Assembly: GCA_028554795.2 (NCBI GenBank)
Contig: CM068829.1
Location: 130,836,016-130,900,015, forward strand
Source: Sinohyriopsis cumingii
Lineage: Eukaryota; Mollusca; Bivalvia; Unionida; Unionidae
DNA: 64,000 bases
Direction: 5' to 3'
The translations under genes were made by a program, and so were the position numbers. This document shows, piece after piece, positions 17,030 through 28,245 of the stretch; the first letter of the stretch is position 1, and the number at the start of each line of letters is the position of its first letter. The notes under the pieces are model-generated. The model did not search any database and had not been told where the DNA came from. It was given only the letters and a program-made list of their open reading frames with translations.

Positions 17030-17440
17030 TTTTACTTTAAGATCTGTTTAAAACGACGCTGTTACTTGTATAATCTTTATGAGGTGGTAATGTTGGTTTT
17101 GATATAGCATTGAGCACATTAATTACTTCAGGACCACATATCTGTGGCTCTATCATTGTTTGTGCTGATAATGTTCAATACCAGACTGGAATATTTTTAT
17201 TGTGTTTGTATATTTTAAAAATTCAATTGGTGGAGCTAACATATACGAATTAAAATAAACAATTCAACGTGGATCAATTGCGTAAGCAATCCAGTGAGTT
17301 CCTGGACCAGAACTATTATCGAGATTAATAATACCTGTTTCAAAATTGTTTGGTTGTTTTGGTAATTGGTCACGGATAATAACACCAATGAAATATTTTA
17401 TATTTAATATTTTATCAGCATCAAGTAATCAAAATTAGAT
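17030..17440 (-). pseudogene. Adenain/Ulp1-type cysteine protease, Polinton-like lineage
   Basis: On the minus strand a broken frame contains GIINLDNSSGPGTHWIAYA, with the catalytic His in the GTHW context. After one in-frame stop it reads YFNSYMLAPPIEFLKY, where the family's acidic residue of FDS is Asn here. Further on comes QICGPEVINVL, which carries the ICG catalytic-Cys context. This is the adenovirus-type maturation protease that cleaves capsid precursors. The stop, the Asp-to-Asn change and loss of frame show it is dead. It sits directly downstream of the small basic/hydrophobic protein gene. Confidence 0.65.
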
Positions 17441-17449
17441 ATTGGTAGA

Positions 17450-17912
17450 ATGAACGAAGTGTTCCTGGAAGTCTCAGACCTTTCCCGTACATAGAAGGGG
17501 TTCCTGGTAATCTCAGACCCCTTCCTTTTTATATCCTTTTCCTATTATTTTATCAACAAGCACACTACCAACCTCTTCGGCAGTATCACTTAAAACACCA
17601 AGTGCAGCTTTTTTTGCAATGGTTGGGGCTGCAGCGGCTATTAAACCTGGTATAGCTTCAAGAAGTGGAAATATTCCACCAGCTTTAACTATATCCTAAT
17701 AGCGCTCGGAAAAGATGAAGTTGAACTCCAGTTTTTGATTCTAAAGCCTTATAAAATGTTTGAGTCTTAGTTAACGATAATGTGTTTGGACCACCACTAG
17801 AAATTTGATCTTATTTTTGTGATATTTTTTCCGCATTTACCTGCAAGTTTTGATTGTAATTTTTTCACCTGACCGGAAGTCAGAGTGACATTAACGTGAC
17901 TATACGACATTT
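17450..17912 (-). pseudogene. Small virion-type protein with hydrophobic core and Gly-Leu-rich tail
   Basis: Starting at an ATG at 17,912 the minus strand reads MSYSHVNVTLTSGQVKKLQS, then broken sequence with LTKTQ-like and YKALESKTGVQLHLF segments. Next is a hydrophobic helix LLEAIPGLIAAAAPTIAKKA, followed by VGSVLVDKIIGKGYKK. Two copies of a short repeat follow, each coding something like GLRLPGT (17,460-17,520; at DNA level GTCTCAGACC...TTCCTGG twice). This plan resembles the small membrane-active or core proteins of this Polinton-like lineage. Frame is lost in the middle. Confidence 0.5.
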
Positions 17913-17935
17913 TGATAATATAATGAGTGATTTAA

Positions 17936-19258
17936 TTACATGTTTTCTACTGGAGCGTCAACAACTCTCATTCTTCCACCAGTACTTTGAAGCAACATTG
18001 CTTTGTCGCTGAGTATAACTGCAATTGCTCTAGAGCCACCAGCGGGCAGTCGAGCTACACGAGGTCGGAAGTGTATATCAACGACAGATTGCCTGAATAA
18101 ATCTAAATGTCCCAACGAAAGGTAATAGATCGGATATAATGTTGTGAAATACCGCTGTTTGTAAACCAGCGACAACATTTTGATCACGCCCCATAAATGT
18201 CATTAACCGATGATAAGCGCGTGCAACATGATTTAATTCAAAATTTAACAAAACTTCTTCAGATGGTCCTTGATGTCGGTTTATCCTCAAAGCAACTTCA
18301 GAAACTCCTGGTGTGTCAAATACCATTGGTGAATTTATTCTAGCATTTTCCTGAAATTCGATGAATGCATGTCGTGGTGCAGAAGCTCCTTGCTATGATG
18401 AAATCTGTTATGTAAATAAACTAGCCGCATTACTTTGAACGCTATCTGTAGTCATTGTCAACCATGATAACAATGATTACCACCTGAATTCATAAAGCGA
18501 TGGATTAATACCGGCATCCACAGCGAAGGTTTTGTTAGTATTACTTTGCCAGCATCAACAGCGTTGGGTCGCCAGATTGCATCATTGTCGGTGGTTTTTC
18601 TTACAAGTGTCACAGTATGTTTAGCGCAAATATAACTTTTTTAACATTTCTACAAAATCCAAAGATTTGAGACAGTGGAATCACGCATGAGAAATTTTCT
18701 TCGTTATTTAACATTGATCTGCGTGCTGCGAATCCAAGGTTGTACTTTTCGTTTATCGACGCAACTACGTACCCAGCTGCATTTAGCGTTACGTTTCTAT
18801 CAGGCTGATCAACGGTATCCTTTGCAAACATCATTGACGGACCAGCTGACCTTGAATAATCATCTAAATATCTTGCCAGAACCAATATCGTCGTAGCAAT
18901 ATCAACATTTTCGAGACATGATTAAAAACTTTTTTCGTCAATCATGTATATAGCACTGTTAAATAATGCCATAATACCATTGTTAACAAAACCAAGTCGA
19001 TCACCAATTCCGTATGCTGTATCATCTGCTTTCAAAAATCTACCTTCTACTTCAATACATGCTTCAGCAGTAAGAAATATCTACTTGTATCTTGAACTTG
19101 TAATTCGATTCTTCCTCGTGCGTAAAGTACGTCATACGAATAATTCTGATAATCGCGTATAGATTCATTTTTAAGAACCGGTGCTTCCATATCGAAGGTG
19201 GGTCAGATATACGTTTGAACATTTTATTATAATTGTTATCGTCTAACATGAAGACCAC
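17936..19258 (-). pseudogene. Major capsid protein (double jelly-roll), Polinton-like lineage
   Basis: Minus-strand pieces run in the right order for a double jelly-roll major capsid protein. They are an N-terminal start at 19,258 (MVFMLDDNNYNKMFKRISDP); RYLDDYSRSAGPSMMFAKDT and FAARRSMLNNEENFSCVIPL then SQIFGFCRNVKKVIFALN (18,885-18,610); KVILTKPSLWMPVL just after; SEVALRINRHQGPSEEVLLN (18,326-18,078); and LYPIYYLSLGHLDLFRQSVV ending in LPAGGSRAIAVILSDKAM (18,150-17,936). This protein builds the hexamers of the icosahedral shell. At least five shifts or stops break it. A diverged paralogue lies at 22.2-23.06 kb on the opposite strand. Confidence 0.7.
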
Positions 19259-19279
19259 TTCCTGCTATTAAACTTGCCG

Positions 19280-19684
19280 TTATATTTTTCCCCTTTCTTC
19301 TTCTGATATGGGAACACCAGCCAACTCTGCTAGTTTTCGATCTGCGACTTGATTTATTATTTTACTAAAATTTACAGGCACAACTTCGGTGCTTTGCAAT
19401 TTTACTGGTTGTGTTATTTTTTGTACTAATCGAGCTCTATCCTTAATTGTCGAGAACGCTTTACCGGCAAGATTACCAATAGCATTAATACCTTTATCAC
19501 GAACAGCCTCAATAACCTTCATCCAAAATTGTTTTGCAATCGGTATTGCTTTAGAAGCAATCCTTTTGAATAAACCCATAACGACATCACCATGTCCATC
19601 TCCGTAAATCGCTTTGTAAGTTCGTAATCTTGAGTTTACTACCTTGACCATTACAGGTTCACGTTGTGCATTGTGTATAATCAT
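19280..19684 (-). CDS. Basic virion-type protein upstream of the capsid gene
   Basis: An intact 134-codon minus-strand frame beginning MIIHNAQREPVMVKVVNSRL. It contains GDGHGDVVMGLFKRIASKAI followed by a long helical basic stretch (KDRARLVQKITQPVKL) and ends NQVADRKLAELAGVPISEEE. Gly-x-x-phi-K-R-hydrophobic-Lys proteins just upstream of a major capsid gene are usual in Polintons, where they correspond loosely to adenovirus pX/pVI-type core or membrane-lytic proteins. The stop lies 22 bases before the capsid start. Unlike its neighbours this frame is unbroken. Confidence 0.5.
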   Translation of the reverse strand: MIIHNAQREPVMVKVVNSRLRTYKAIYGDGHGDVVMGLFKRIASKAIPIAKQFWMKVIEAVRDKGINAIGNLAGKAFSTIKDRARLVQKITQPVKLQSTEVVPVNFSKIINQVADRKLAELAGVPISEEERGKI

Positions 19685-19729
19685 TTTTTTAAAATTACAT
19701 GATGATTAATTAGTTGTGTTTTTAGTCGC

Positions 19730-20264
19730 TGTGATAATCATCAACAATTTCATTAATGAGAGAACGATAAATGTTGCGATCCATAATACCACCAGTAAAT
19801 GTCAGATATTTCATTAATAATTTCTGGAGAGTTATTTCCTGCACGTTTTCCTCCAATCAGAATTTCTAAGGGATTAAAAAACGGCAAGAACATTGTCAGG
19901 ACAGATTCCTTGAGTAACAAAACCACTTCCAGTTGTTTCATCTTTCTTACTTGCTGTTTTTTTCTGCTTCCTTCTTCCATTTTCCTGAGACTGATTTCCA
20001 TTATGCTTCTTTCTTATCTGGTGAAGAACGTAATTCCTTCCTTCGTCTAGTTTCTTCAAATTCCAGATCTTCTTCTTCTCTTTGTTTCCTTTCTCGTTCC
20101 ACCTCCTTAAGTTTCGACCTCATTTCCCTCTCCCTTTGTTTCCTTTCTGTTTTTGTTTTTTCAAGTTGCATTTTTTTTTCTCTTTGTCTCCTTTCCAGTA
20201 TTGATTGCCTAATACTCTCATATACTGTCTGTTCAAAAATATTAAAACTGTTAGCATCTTCCAC
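19730..20264 (-). pseudogene. Arg/Glu-rich coiled-coil protein, broken
   Basis: 20,264-20,001 encodes MEDANSFNIFEQTVYESIRQ followed by a long, highly charged helix of alternating Arg/Lys and Glu (KKMQLEKTKTERKQREREMR and more), a single-helix or coiled-coil pattern. Two further frames (20,059-19,874 and 20,001-19,753) continue it: QLEVVLLLKESVLTMFLPFF, then a segment with IYRSLINEIVDDYHSD. Frames change at about 20,010 and 19,850. By position it belongs to the same virus-like gene block, but the function is unknown. Confidence 0.45.
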
Positions 20265-20273
20265 AGATCTGAT

Positions 20274-20757
20274 TTATGGAATATCAGTAGCGATGCGAAA
20301 TACATCCCTAACCCAATCGGCAGATCTCATAGTTCTCATGTATTCGGGTTTTACACACTTACCTCTTTCATGATATCCAAACGCGGCAATATCAATTACT
20401 TGGTTTGGGTCTTTGATATCGGCAATACCTTTGGGCGTGAATTTATCTGCAATATTAGTTCTACCTCCTGGCAGAGGTGGTGCTGGTTGAGGAGGTTGGG
20501 GTGGTGGTGGTTGAGCTGCTTGAAGACGGCCAGCAATATCAATATGCATGTTTGAAGAGCTTTTTGTGTTACCACAATTGCTGTAACAATTTTCTTGGTT
20601 GGTTCGTCAATTGGGTAAATAATTGTTCTGTACCTTCTGCATATTCAACATGTGATTCTTGACGATCTTGAATTTTTTCTCTAAGAGAATCACGAACAGG
20701 CAAAACCTTTTTGATTGCTTCTAATCCAGCAATATAAGACTCTATAGTTGGTGCCAT
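20274..20757 (-). CDS. Two small unrecognised proteins at the head of the minus-strand virus-like block
   Basis: 20,757-20,569 reads MAPTIESYIAGLEAIKKVLP and continues as a 62-residue helical peptide. 20,549-20,274 follows with an 11-residue proline run (PPPPQPPQPAPPLPG), then INIADK-like sequence and MRTMRSADWVRDVFRIATDI at the end. They may be one gene split by a shift: the second frame starts 20 bases after the first stops. Sequence upstream of 20,757 (20,760-21,380) separates it from the plus-strand block, so the two blocks diverge from here. No family recognised. Confidence 0.4.
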
Positions 20758-20759
20758 TG

Positions 20760-21380
20760 TTGATATAAATAATGATCTAATTATAGCAGCAGAGAGGGCG
20801 CAGCCTCAATGAGACGTCAGGCGGGTAAACAAAAGCACACATACAAATTTCGACAAAAAATAAAGTAACAAAAAACTAACCATCCAGAGATACTCTGGGG
20901 AAGAAACTCTCGATAAAATTAGAGGCTTTGGTTTAGCGTTAGTAACCTTATTTTTTATATTTGTTTCGTATGAGGTTTTAGTTTTCAAAATGACGTTTCA
21001 GCAAAAGGTCTGTTTGCCCTCTCTTGCTGATTCTTGAACAAAGAGCATAGTTGTTTAGGGTTATAATTTCCTTGGGCTTTTTCCAACCGTAGATCGAGGT
21101 GCTTTGATATTAATTACACCCACTGCATCTTTGTATTTTCCATGACATAATACTTGGCACAAACATTCGTTTTTCCCTTCTGGGTCACAAAGAGCACATT
21201 GTTAATCTACGCAGTGAAACAATGGCGATGCAACTTTACATTAGAGATTAACCTGACATTTAATGATAATACTAACAACAGCAATGACAATTCTGTGTGG
21301 ACATGTAAACCCTGCTCGTGTAGTTAATGTGAGAGAACCTGTGCACATGACATACTTTTACTGGTCTGGGCTTGGTGACG
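20760..21380. other. Intergenic region between divergent virus-like blocks
   Basis: No protein-like frame. Contains short phrases such as CAGCAGAGAGGGCG (20,789) that also occurs at 4,875, a possible common repeat. If the two flanking blocks came from one element, the divergent promoters would lie here, but I see no clear TATA or inverted terminal repeat. Confidence 0.35.
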
Positions 21381-22135
21381 TCGTTGGTTGATTATCTTTG
21401 AGCGTACCAAAAGCACTCACAGACTTATCATCGCACGCTGTTGCAGTGCAAGCTGTAGCTAGTGTTAAAAGTGCCGCTGTGGATAGAATAAAACAATTGG
21501 TCTTACCGCAGGCGGCTCAGGAGCTTCGAGATAGACTCCGGTGATTAATTACACGGGCACCATCAACACAAGCAGTTACGTTACCAATTACAGAATCAAT
21601 GTCGCCTATAGCCAGTAAAATCATTAACGTAACCACTCAGCAGCTATTATTAGATTCGGCAATTGCAAATCTGGCAATGCGGAGTGGATTTGGACGGTAA
21701 GTGTTATTGGAGAAAATCAATAATGTATAGTTTTGACATGGATGAGTTCGAATATGTATTTGACATGGGAGCGCTTTTATTAGTGGATGGAAGCAAGACA
21801 GATTTTCACTATTATTTTATCTAACCAGGGATATCAAGCAATTCATGATAGCATTGCAAGCACAAGACACACCCTGTCGTTTCCATCAATATGAAACATT
21901 CTTTGAAGTTTTGAGACAACTGGTTTAGGAAGATAATCCCGATTATGTCCAATTGGAATTTTGTAATAACTGTATGATGGAGCTCCTTAACAGCGCACGT
22001 TACTCCATCGATGGAAAAGAAATCGAATCAGTTTTAGACAACGTTGACGTAGCCGCGACAATTCTCGGACCACAGGATCCAGCTGTGATTACACGAGAAC
22101 AACTAGTCCAGCAAAGATATTTGTCAAAGATGTAA
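21380..22135 (+). pseudogene. Decayed plus-strand genes of the second Polinton-like block
   Basis: Plus-strand pieces with protein-like composition run in order: VPKALTDLSSHAVAVQAVAS and IKQLVLPQAAQELRDRLR (21,405-21,545); PIASKIINVTTQQLLLDSAI then NLAMRSGFGR (21,600-21,700); and DIKQFMIALQAQDTPCRFHQ followed by a 60-codon open frame with FCNNCMMELLNSARYSIDGK and LGPQDPAVITREQLVQQRY (21,830-22,135). In-frame stops fall between the pieces. They precede a capsid remnant, as small basic genes do in the minus-strand block. No firm family for any piece. Confidence 0.4.
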
Positions 22136-22189
22136 CTAATAATGCAGATTTAAGTAAACAACAACTCCTGCTAATCAAGCTGCATTTAT

Positions 22190-23060
22190 ACCAAACCTTG
22201 CTGCTCACACCGCCTTAGTCGTTGTCTCCTACCTAAATTTTACCCTTGGATTTTCACAGCATCAATCACAACTCATTGATGATTCATTGAGGTTTTCGTG
22301 CTCAATTCTTCTCAGTCATATTTTTGGTTTTGTGAAAATGTTCGCAAGGTTATTTTTGGAAACAAACGCACAGTAATTTTCTTTCGTAAGAAAAAACTCC
22401 AACGATGAAATGTGGCCTACAGGAGGTGCTGCTGTTAAAGGTGTGTTAGGAACGTTAACATTGTGGACGACTGTGTTATCTCCTTCACTGAGCACATAAT
22501 TACGTTTGTTGCCATTTGTGCACTCGGGAACCACATCAACGTCATTTATCGCACATACCACAGACGCACGCTCACCAACTGGTATTGCGGAACAGTTTAC
22601 TTGGCAACATGGTCTTACTACACCAAAATAATTGTCTGTGGCATTTCAGAATGATAATCGAGTTAATAGTCAAGTGCATAGCAAAATGATATTGGACACC
22701 ATAAGCATGACTGATGTTTCATTGCAGTTGAACGCTCATCAAGAACCTTCTGAATAAATTCTGTTTGACTATGCAGCAGCCACTCCTAATATTGCAGGTA
22801 CACATCACAATCTATGGTCGTATATGGACCGACATCAAACAGCTACCCAGATCAGCATATTTCTCAGCAAGGCTTTCGTATATTGTATCCGCTTCATTAC
22901 GTTTCATTGGAACATCTGAAGTAAGATAGACAGTCTGTCGTTGACAAGTATTTTCGTGCAGGTGTTGCTCCTGCTAGTGTTAATTGCATGTGCTATGCTG
23001 TGATACTTTCTGAAACTTTGTTCGAAAATCAGCTCGATCGTCTTTATGCGGCTAAGCACA
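22190..23060 (+). pseudogene. Second, diverged major capsid protein remnant
   Basis: The plus strand encodes FSCSILLSHIFGFCENVRKV (22,288-22,350), matching in pattern the FSCVIPLSQIFGFCRNVKKV of the minus-strand capsid gene. After shifts come DTISMTDVSLQLNAHQEPSE (22,698-22,755, compared with VSEVALRINRHQGPSE) and LYPLHYVSLEHLK then QSVVDKYFRAGVAP (22,887-22,975, compared with LYPIYYLSLGHLD and QSVVDIHFRPRVA). The last piece is CYAVILSETLFENQL. The order is the same as in a double jelly-roll capsid gene. Identity is only moderate, so this is a paralogue from a related element, not a recent copy. Confidence 0.65.
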
Positions 23061-23359
23061 ACAATGCCTCAAAATAATATTAAAATTATCCAAGTCTAAG
23101 GTGGCACATTTGCAAAAGACTGACTGAATATGTGCATTCTTCGAAAATATTTCAGCGTTGTTAACAGTAGCGGCATCATTAGTTGATAAATCTGCAGCGT
23201 TAGAGACTATCGGAACTGTTTCATGAATGGCTTTGAAAAAGACAGTTGGAGGTTGTATAAAAAGGATAAGGTCTTCGATTACCAGCCACAAGCAGTCGAA
23301 TACTCTCCGACACAGGTCTTCGATTACCAGGTCTCAGAAGAACACGTCGTTGACCCGTC

Positions 23360-23720
23360 GGTTGACCAGTCTTGATTTACTCACAATGACAAAATCAGAC
23401 AAGCATTTTCGTGGCTATTTATATGCGGATGAACTTGCATCGACGGTATCACGCACACATGAAACTGGATTCATCAAAAAGCCTTGGTACTCACTGGGTC
23501 GCATACTTGGTAACACGGAACAAAAGTTGGTATTTTGATTCCAATTGACTTGCACCACCAGTTGACGTTGTTATCTATTTGTCCAGGGAACTAGTTTGTT
23601 CAAACTCAGTTGGATGGTCCAATATACGGTCATCTGGTTGCTGATGCGTGGTGTGCACTGCATCGTTCCCCAACCTCACAAAAACTGCTTGATTTCACAT
23701 TAAAGTACGTTTGGTATTAT
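23360..23720 (+). pseudogene. Second adenain/Ulp1-type cysteine protease remnant
   Basis: The plus strand first reads DKHFRGYLYADELASTVSRT then HETGFIK; after a shift it reads GTHWVAYLVTRNKSWYFDS and, past one stop, LAPPVDVVIYL. GTHW supplies the catalytic His and YFDS the acidic residue. Further on, QLDGPIYGHLVADAWCAL aligns with the active-site loop, but the catalytic Cys position holds Tyr (a single G-to-A step from TGT to TAT). It is a dead relative of the protease at 17.0-17.4 kb, again downstream of a capsid gene. Confidence 0.6.
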
Positions 23721-23759
23721 ACACAATGTTATTACCATTTACGAACGTTCCTCTGTTCG

Positions 23760-24210
23760 TCGACACGGTGCTGATGTAGAACATATTTGCCACTAAAGCA
23801 GATTTGTCTGAGTTTACTAATTGTGTTGTTGCAAGTATCGATCCAGGTGACCTTGTGCTTTTTGAAGATGAACCTGTCAGACTAAAAATGACTAATGTAG
23901 ACATTCATTATACTATTGGCAATCTCAAAGGCGATATTGCAGTAAGAATATCTGGCTCAGCTCAATTACAAAGGTGGAGTCAGAGACAGCGGTGTTTCGG
24001 TCGCGTTTATCAGAGTATATGTTGACACAGCCAATACTGCAACAACAATACGTACAAGGAGAAAAAGTGCATGTGACCGCAACACCACGTGTAGTGACTT
24101 CATGGAGCAAAATTCAAGGAATATTAATCAAAGATGGACTGGAACACAATAGTCCCTCAACCTTGGGAAGTGGTCGACTTATTTTCTATTTCTATTAACA
24201 ATGGTTTTGA
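23760..24210 (+). pseudogene. Unrecognised protein remnant after the second protease
   Basis: The best piece (23,804-23,960) reads DPGDLVLFEDEPVRLKMTNV and DIHYTIGNLKGDIAVRISGS, a beta-rich pattern. A second frame (23,974-24,198) includes QPILQQQYVQGEKVHVTATP. They may be parts of a structural protein, but I cannot name it. Stops and shifts separate them. Confidence 0.35.
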
Positions 24211-24880
24211 TATACCTAATGGTCACATCTAAAATTATTCGAGACTGGATCATAATTGTGTATCAGAAGTGGAACTAAAGGTACGTGGGGTTAAATAGGA
24301 ATGTTGATAAATGATAAGAAACATCTTGATCTTGTTTTCAAACAAGGAATACTATATTCTTTCAATCTGGAGAGAAGGAATGTACATTTTTTCATATTTG
24401 CATTATCAGCATCACTAGTTGCCGGAGATGAATTAAATTCGAAGGATTACACGTTTATTCAAACGGCTACTTAACAGTCTTTTATGTTTGTGTTGAAGAT
24501 TATATTTTATCATCATTATATACTTAATGGAATCTCACCGCGGTGATGGGGTCGCGGAATCAATCGACCGGATGTTGGAATAAATATATGTGAATGTTAA
24601 CGTCGATAACAATTTCGTTCCACTTGTCGATGAAGATCTGCGTCTAAACGGCGGTACCAGACACTCGTACATACGAAAATATAATCTTGTTAAAGGTTAG
24701 TTAGAATATGATAGCAGCAACCACCCGGATATACAATACTAACTCTAGGTAAGCTTGAAATCAGCGTAGTGAAGCGTTAATTGCCCTTTGATAATTCTAT
24801 CAAGGTCTTTCAACATTTGTCAGAATGATTTCTAACTTCAGTTTAGTAATTTGTTTGACAAAAATAATTTTGTTACATAA
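24211..24880. other. No firm gene; trailing protein-like fragments
   Basis: A plus-strand fragment near 24,300-24,475 (KKHLDLVFKQGILYSFNLER) and one near 24,590-24,700 (VPLVDEDLRLNGGTRHSYI) look mildly protein-like and may be the tail of the plus-strand virus-like block. Support is weak. Confidence 0.3.
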
Positions 24881-24889
24881 TATAAGCAG

Positions 24890-25900
24890 GAAAGAGACAA
24901 TTTTCTTTTTATTATAAAGTAGTCATGTTATATAAAGACAACATATAGATATAAATATGTCACATGTGGTGTGTACAAACTATCGAATACATGTTATGCA
25001 TGGCTTTGGCTGGGAAATATAATTATATGATATAAGAACAATAAAAATAAATTATAACAATACTTTGTATTAATTTATTGTCAAGGCCTGGCCATGATAG
25101 ATAGTTATTTCATAAAATACATTCAAATAGAGTTTACATTTATAAAATTTCAGCAATTGTGGATAAATTAAAGCTATATATGAATTGTTATGACTCTATA
25201 GTAACAATCTAAGTTACAGAAAGAACCAAACAAAATCAAAGAGGTTTGTAAAACTTAAGAAATATTTTAATTATCAAAGTAATAAAATGTAAAAGGAACT
25301 TACAGTATTGTGAGTAAAACCCAACCTAATCCTAAAAAGTCAGAATCAAGTCTAAAAGGATAGAATGTTCTGAATGAAATTCAGATCCTCGAGTGTAATG
25401 GTCTGCCAACAGTCCTAATGTATAATAATGACATTGTCCAGAGCGCTATTGAATAAATTCACAATAGTCCTAGATTCATATTTTAGTCGAATAATAGCAC
25501 CGTAATTCCAATGTATAATCCAAACAAGTATTCCTCTCAAATCTAAACACAGCATTAAACACTCTGCTGACTCATGTTAAAGCAAAAACATACGGAGTAA
25601 GAATATATAGTTCTCCAGCTTTACCAACTTATACACACCAATAAAGTCCTAAAACGCAATTATTCTCTATTCGTTGCGCGAAATTTCACACTATCCAACA
25701 TCGTAAAGGAACACACCTGACCTACCCATCCAATTGGAAATAAATTGTTTCTACCAAGACCACGCATCACCCCACTAGCAAACGAGAAATTAATCCAAAA
25801 ATATCAACCGATCCAATATATATTTTAAAAATAACTTGTATACACCCATGCAATGTTCAAAGCGCTAATTTGACTGGTCCGCCACTCGCGGTGTCACACA
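24890..25900. repeat. Possible LTR relic related to the 2.8-3.1 kb LTR
   Basis: 25,235-25,330 (AAGAAATATTTTAATTAT ... GGAACTTACAGTATTGTGAG) resembles 2,855-2,950 (AAGAAATATAATTTATTT ... AGAACTTACGGTATTGCCAA) in order and spacing. The remainder up to 25.9 kb has the AT-rich, gene-free character of an LTR, but I found no second copy or internal region beside it. It could be a solo LTR or a chance similarity. Confidence 0.3.
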
Positions 25901-26305
25901 AACCAAACCAGTTATTGATGTTAACGTAATCTTCGAAATGGAAGCAAAAAGAACAATATATTGTACTCATTGCTGAATTATATTACCCCTTTTATGTACT
26001 AAATATGACGTTCCACAAATTAGTTTATTTTATCATTTGAAACGTCATTCGGACAAATTGCAGGTCCGATCAGAGATTAGAATTTGAAAGAAGTTGTCTT
26101 GACTGTATGGAACTCTTTGATATCGTAAACCAATCGAAAATGGAAAAATTAATAAGAACGATGTTTATAAGAAAAATACTGATTAATGATTACGATTAGG
26201 CTGATATGTGACGATGAGGCAGATGATGATGATGATGACTGCTATGATGCTGCTAATTTTAATTTTGTGCTACCAACAACTGTATCAGTCTTCTTCTGAT
26301 TCCTG

Positions 26306-26307
<2 letters not shown>

Positions 26308-26348
<41 letters not shown>

Positions 26349-26366
26349 ATTATTATTATTATTATT
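26308..26366. repeat. (ATT)n microsatellite
   Basis: Runs of ATT/TTA trinucleotides with one interruption. Confidence 0.95.
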
Positions 26367-26702
26367 TGTTTCGTGGTTGTTGTTTCAAAATTAAAATGTA
26401 ATCTTTGAAATATTTGGTCACATTTTATGCACAGATATTGATCAAATAATTCATGACAGAAACTTGTTAAGTGTCATCACTGAGATGACGAACTTGATGT
26501 AATTATATATGGCAAAAAGTGTACATCGATTGATGCAGTACTGAAATGATTTAAATAATAGAAACATTATCTTACATCCATACCTAGATACGATTATCAT
26601 GGTGTGAAAGAGTTTTGTAACACGTTATTTTATTCGATATGAAAATTGAATTCACATGTGTGATGATCTTGTTGAATATTTTCGCAGTGCGACTTAAGCC
26701 AA

Positions 26703-26703
<1 letters not shown>

Positions 26704-26739
<36 letters not shown>

Positions 26740-26786
26740 TAATAATAATAACAACAACAATGACAACAACAAGAACAATAACAATA
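26704..26786. repeat. (AAT)n grading into (AAC)n microsatellite
   Basis: AAT units to about 26,738, then mixed AAT, AAC and CAA units. Open frames of Leu or Asn runs through it are artefacts. Confidence 0.93.
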
Positions 26787-26949
26787 AACACATAAACATA
26801 TATAAAATATAAAATATCATCCTGCATCAATACATTCAACTGTGAAAATGGTGCAAAATTACAGAAAATCAGGCGGTATTTATTTACTAAGAAATGTTCA
26901 ATTCTCTAATGATTTCATCCATTTGAGACACATTTATTATGAAAAAACT

Positions 26950-27840
26950 AAATGCTAGGAGCCTGACTTATGTCACTGGAAATATCGTTTCATACCAGTA
27001 GACGACAATTTTGAAAACGTTTTTGAAACAATTCCTTCTTTGGCCTTGGTATAATGTAATTTTTACTTCTTATGGACCTTAAAGTTGGAGTACCATCAGC
27101 ATTTTTTTTTTGTGCAATATATTGCTTAGATAGACAGGTAAGGCTTTTCTGGATACTTTATACATCAATCAGGTATTTCTAAGAAATTGTCTTCCATGTA
27201 TCGTTAAAATCTTGGTATTATCCATTGCTTCATTTCATCCTGGAAATTGTTTATACATTGATCTTAAATTAAATGGCAAGCCCTCTTTTTTAGTTTTAAA
27301 AGTGTTATGTTTAAATTAGAGGTATTATCCCAAATTGAATTACAATAGTCCAGATACGGGTGCATATAACTTTGATAAAAGATGATCTATACTGAAGAGG
27401 AATGTGTGTTTTGATTTTTCTCAGTAGCCAGAGATAATCATTAACCTTTTTTAAAACATGTTTAAAGTTAATTGACCGAGTAAGATTGTTATCTACGAAT
27501 ACACCAAGAATTTGATCATGAGAGGTCATGTTAAGTCTCACATTGTCCAACAGAACCTTTAGTTTGCCGCTATCTATCCTTGCATGTTTTCGTTGCGTTG
27601 TAACCTGTAGAGCTTTCGTTTTTACTTTATTTTTGCATCATACTTTAAGCCTGTTTAGGGTATCTTGCAAATTTTTTTCCAGTACCGTTATGGTTTTTCC
27701 CATCTCAGACAGTGTAGTACCATCTCCATAGAGGTCAGTGGAAGAAATTAAAGTTCCTACTATCTTAAGAGTTAAGTCGTTGAAAATAGAATGAATAACA
27801 AAGGTCCAAGGAAAGAAGTCTGCGATACTCAACAATTAAT
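26950..27840 (-). pseudogene. Non-LTR retrotransposon reverse transcriptase fragment (C-terminal half)
   Basis: Minus-strand frames give the second half of a LINE reverse transcriptase. 27,835-27,638 has LKIVGTLISSTDLYGDGTTL, where the catalytic YADD is now YGDG, then GKTITVLEKNLQDTLNRLKV. 27,550-27,311 has MTSHDQILGVFVDNNLTRSI followed by KKVNDYLWLLRKIKTHIPLQ. Further downstream (27,150-26,950) degenerate text such as KNYI and SKTFSKLSSTGM continues the C-terminal region. The order and motifs fit the jockey/CR1-like side of the non-LTR group and differ from the LINE at 6.5-10.7 kb. The active site is mutated and the frames are broken. Confidence 0.7.
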
Positions 27841-27955
27841 ATTTTACTTTGAGAAAGTTGATCATTTAAAGATAATTTTTGCAATCTGTAAGTTAAGTAA
27901 GAAGTAAACCACGTACATACTAAAGTTTGATACAGTAATGTTTTATATTAGCTGG

Positions 27956-28075
<120 letters not shown>

Positions 28076-28245
28076 GTTTGATATTACAACATGTGAGCAT
28101 ATCACTTTATGTGATTCTGATAGGTCCATATAAGCCCATAAAATTATTGTGCATTAATGTTTTTAACGATTGGCTGCGACCGTGGGAATTTTCATAGTCC
28201 CCGTCCACTAGAACTATTTTATTTTTCAACTATTTATAATAAAAA

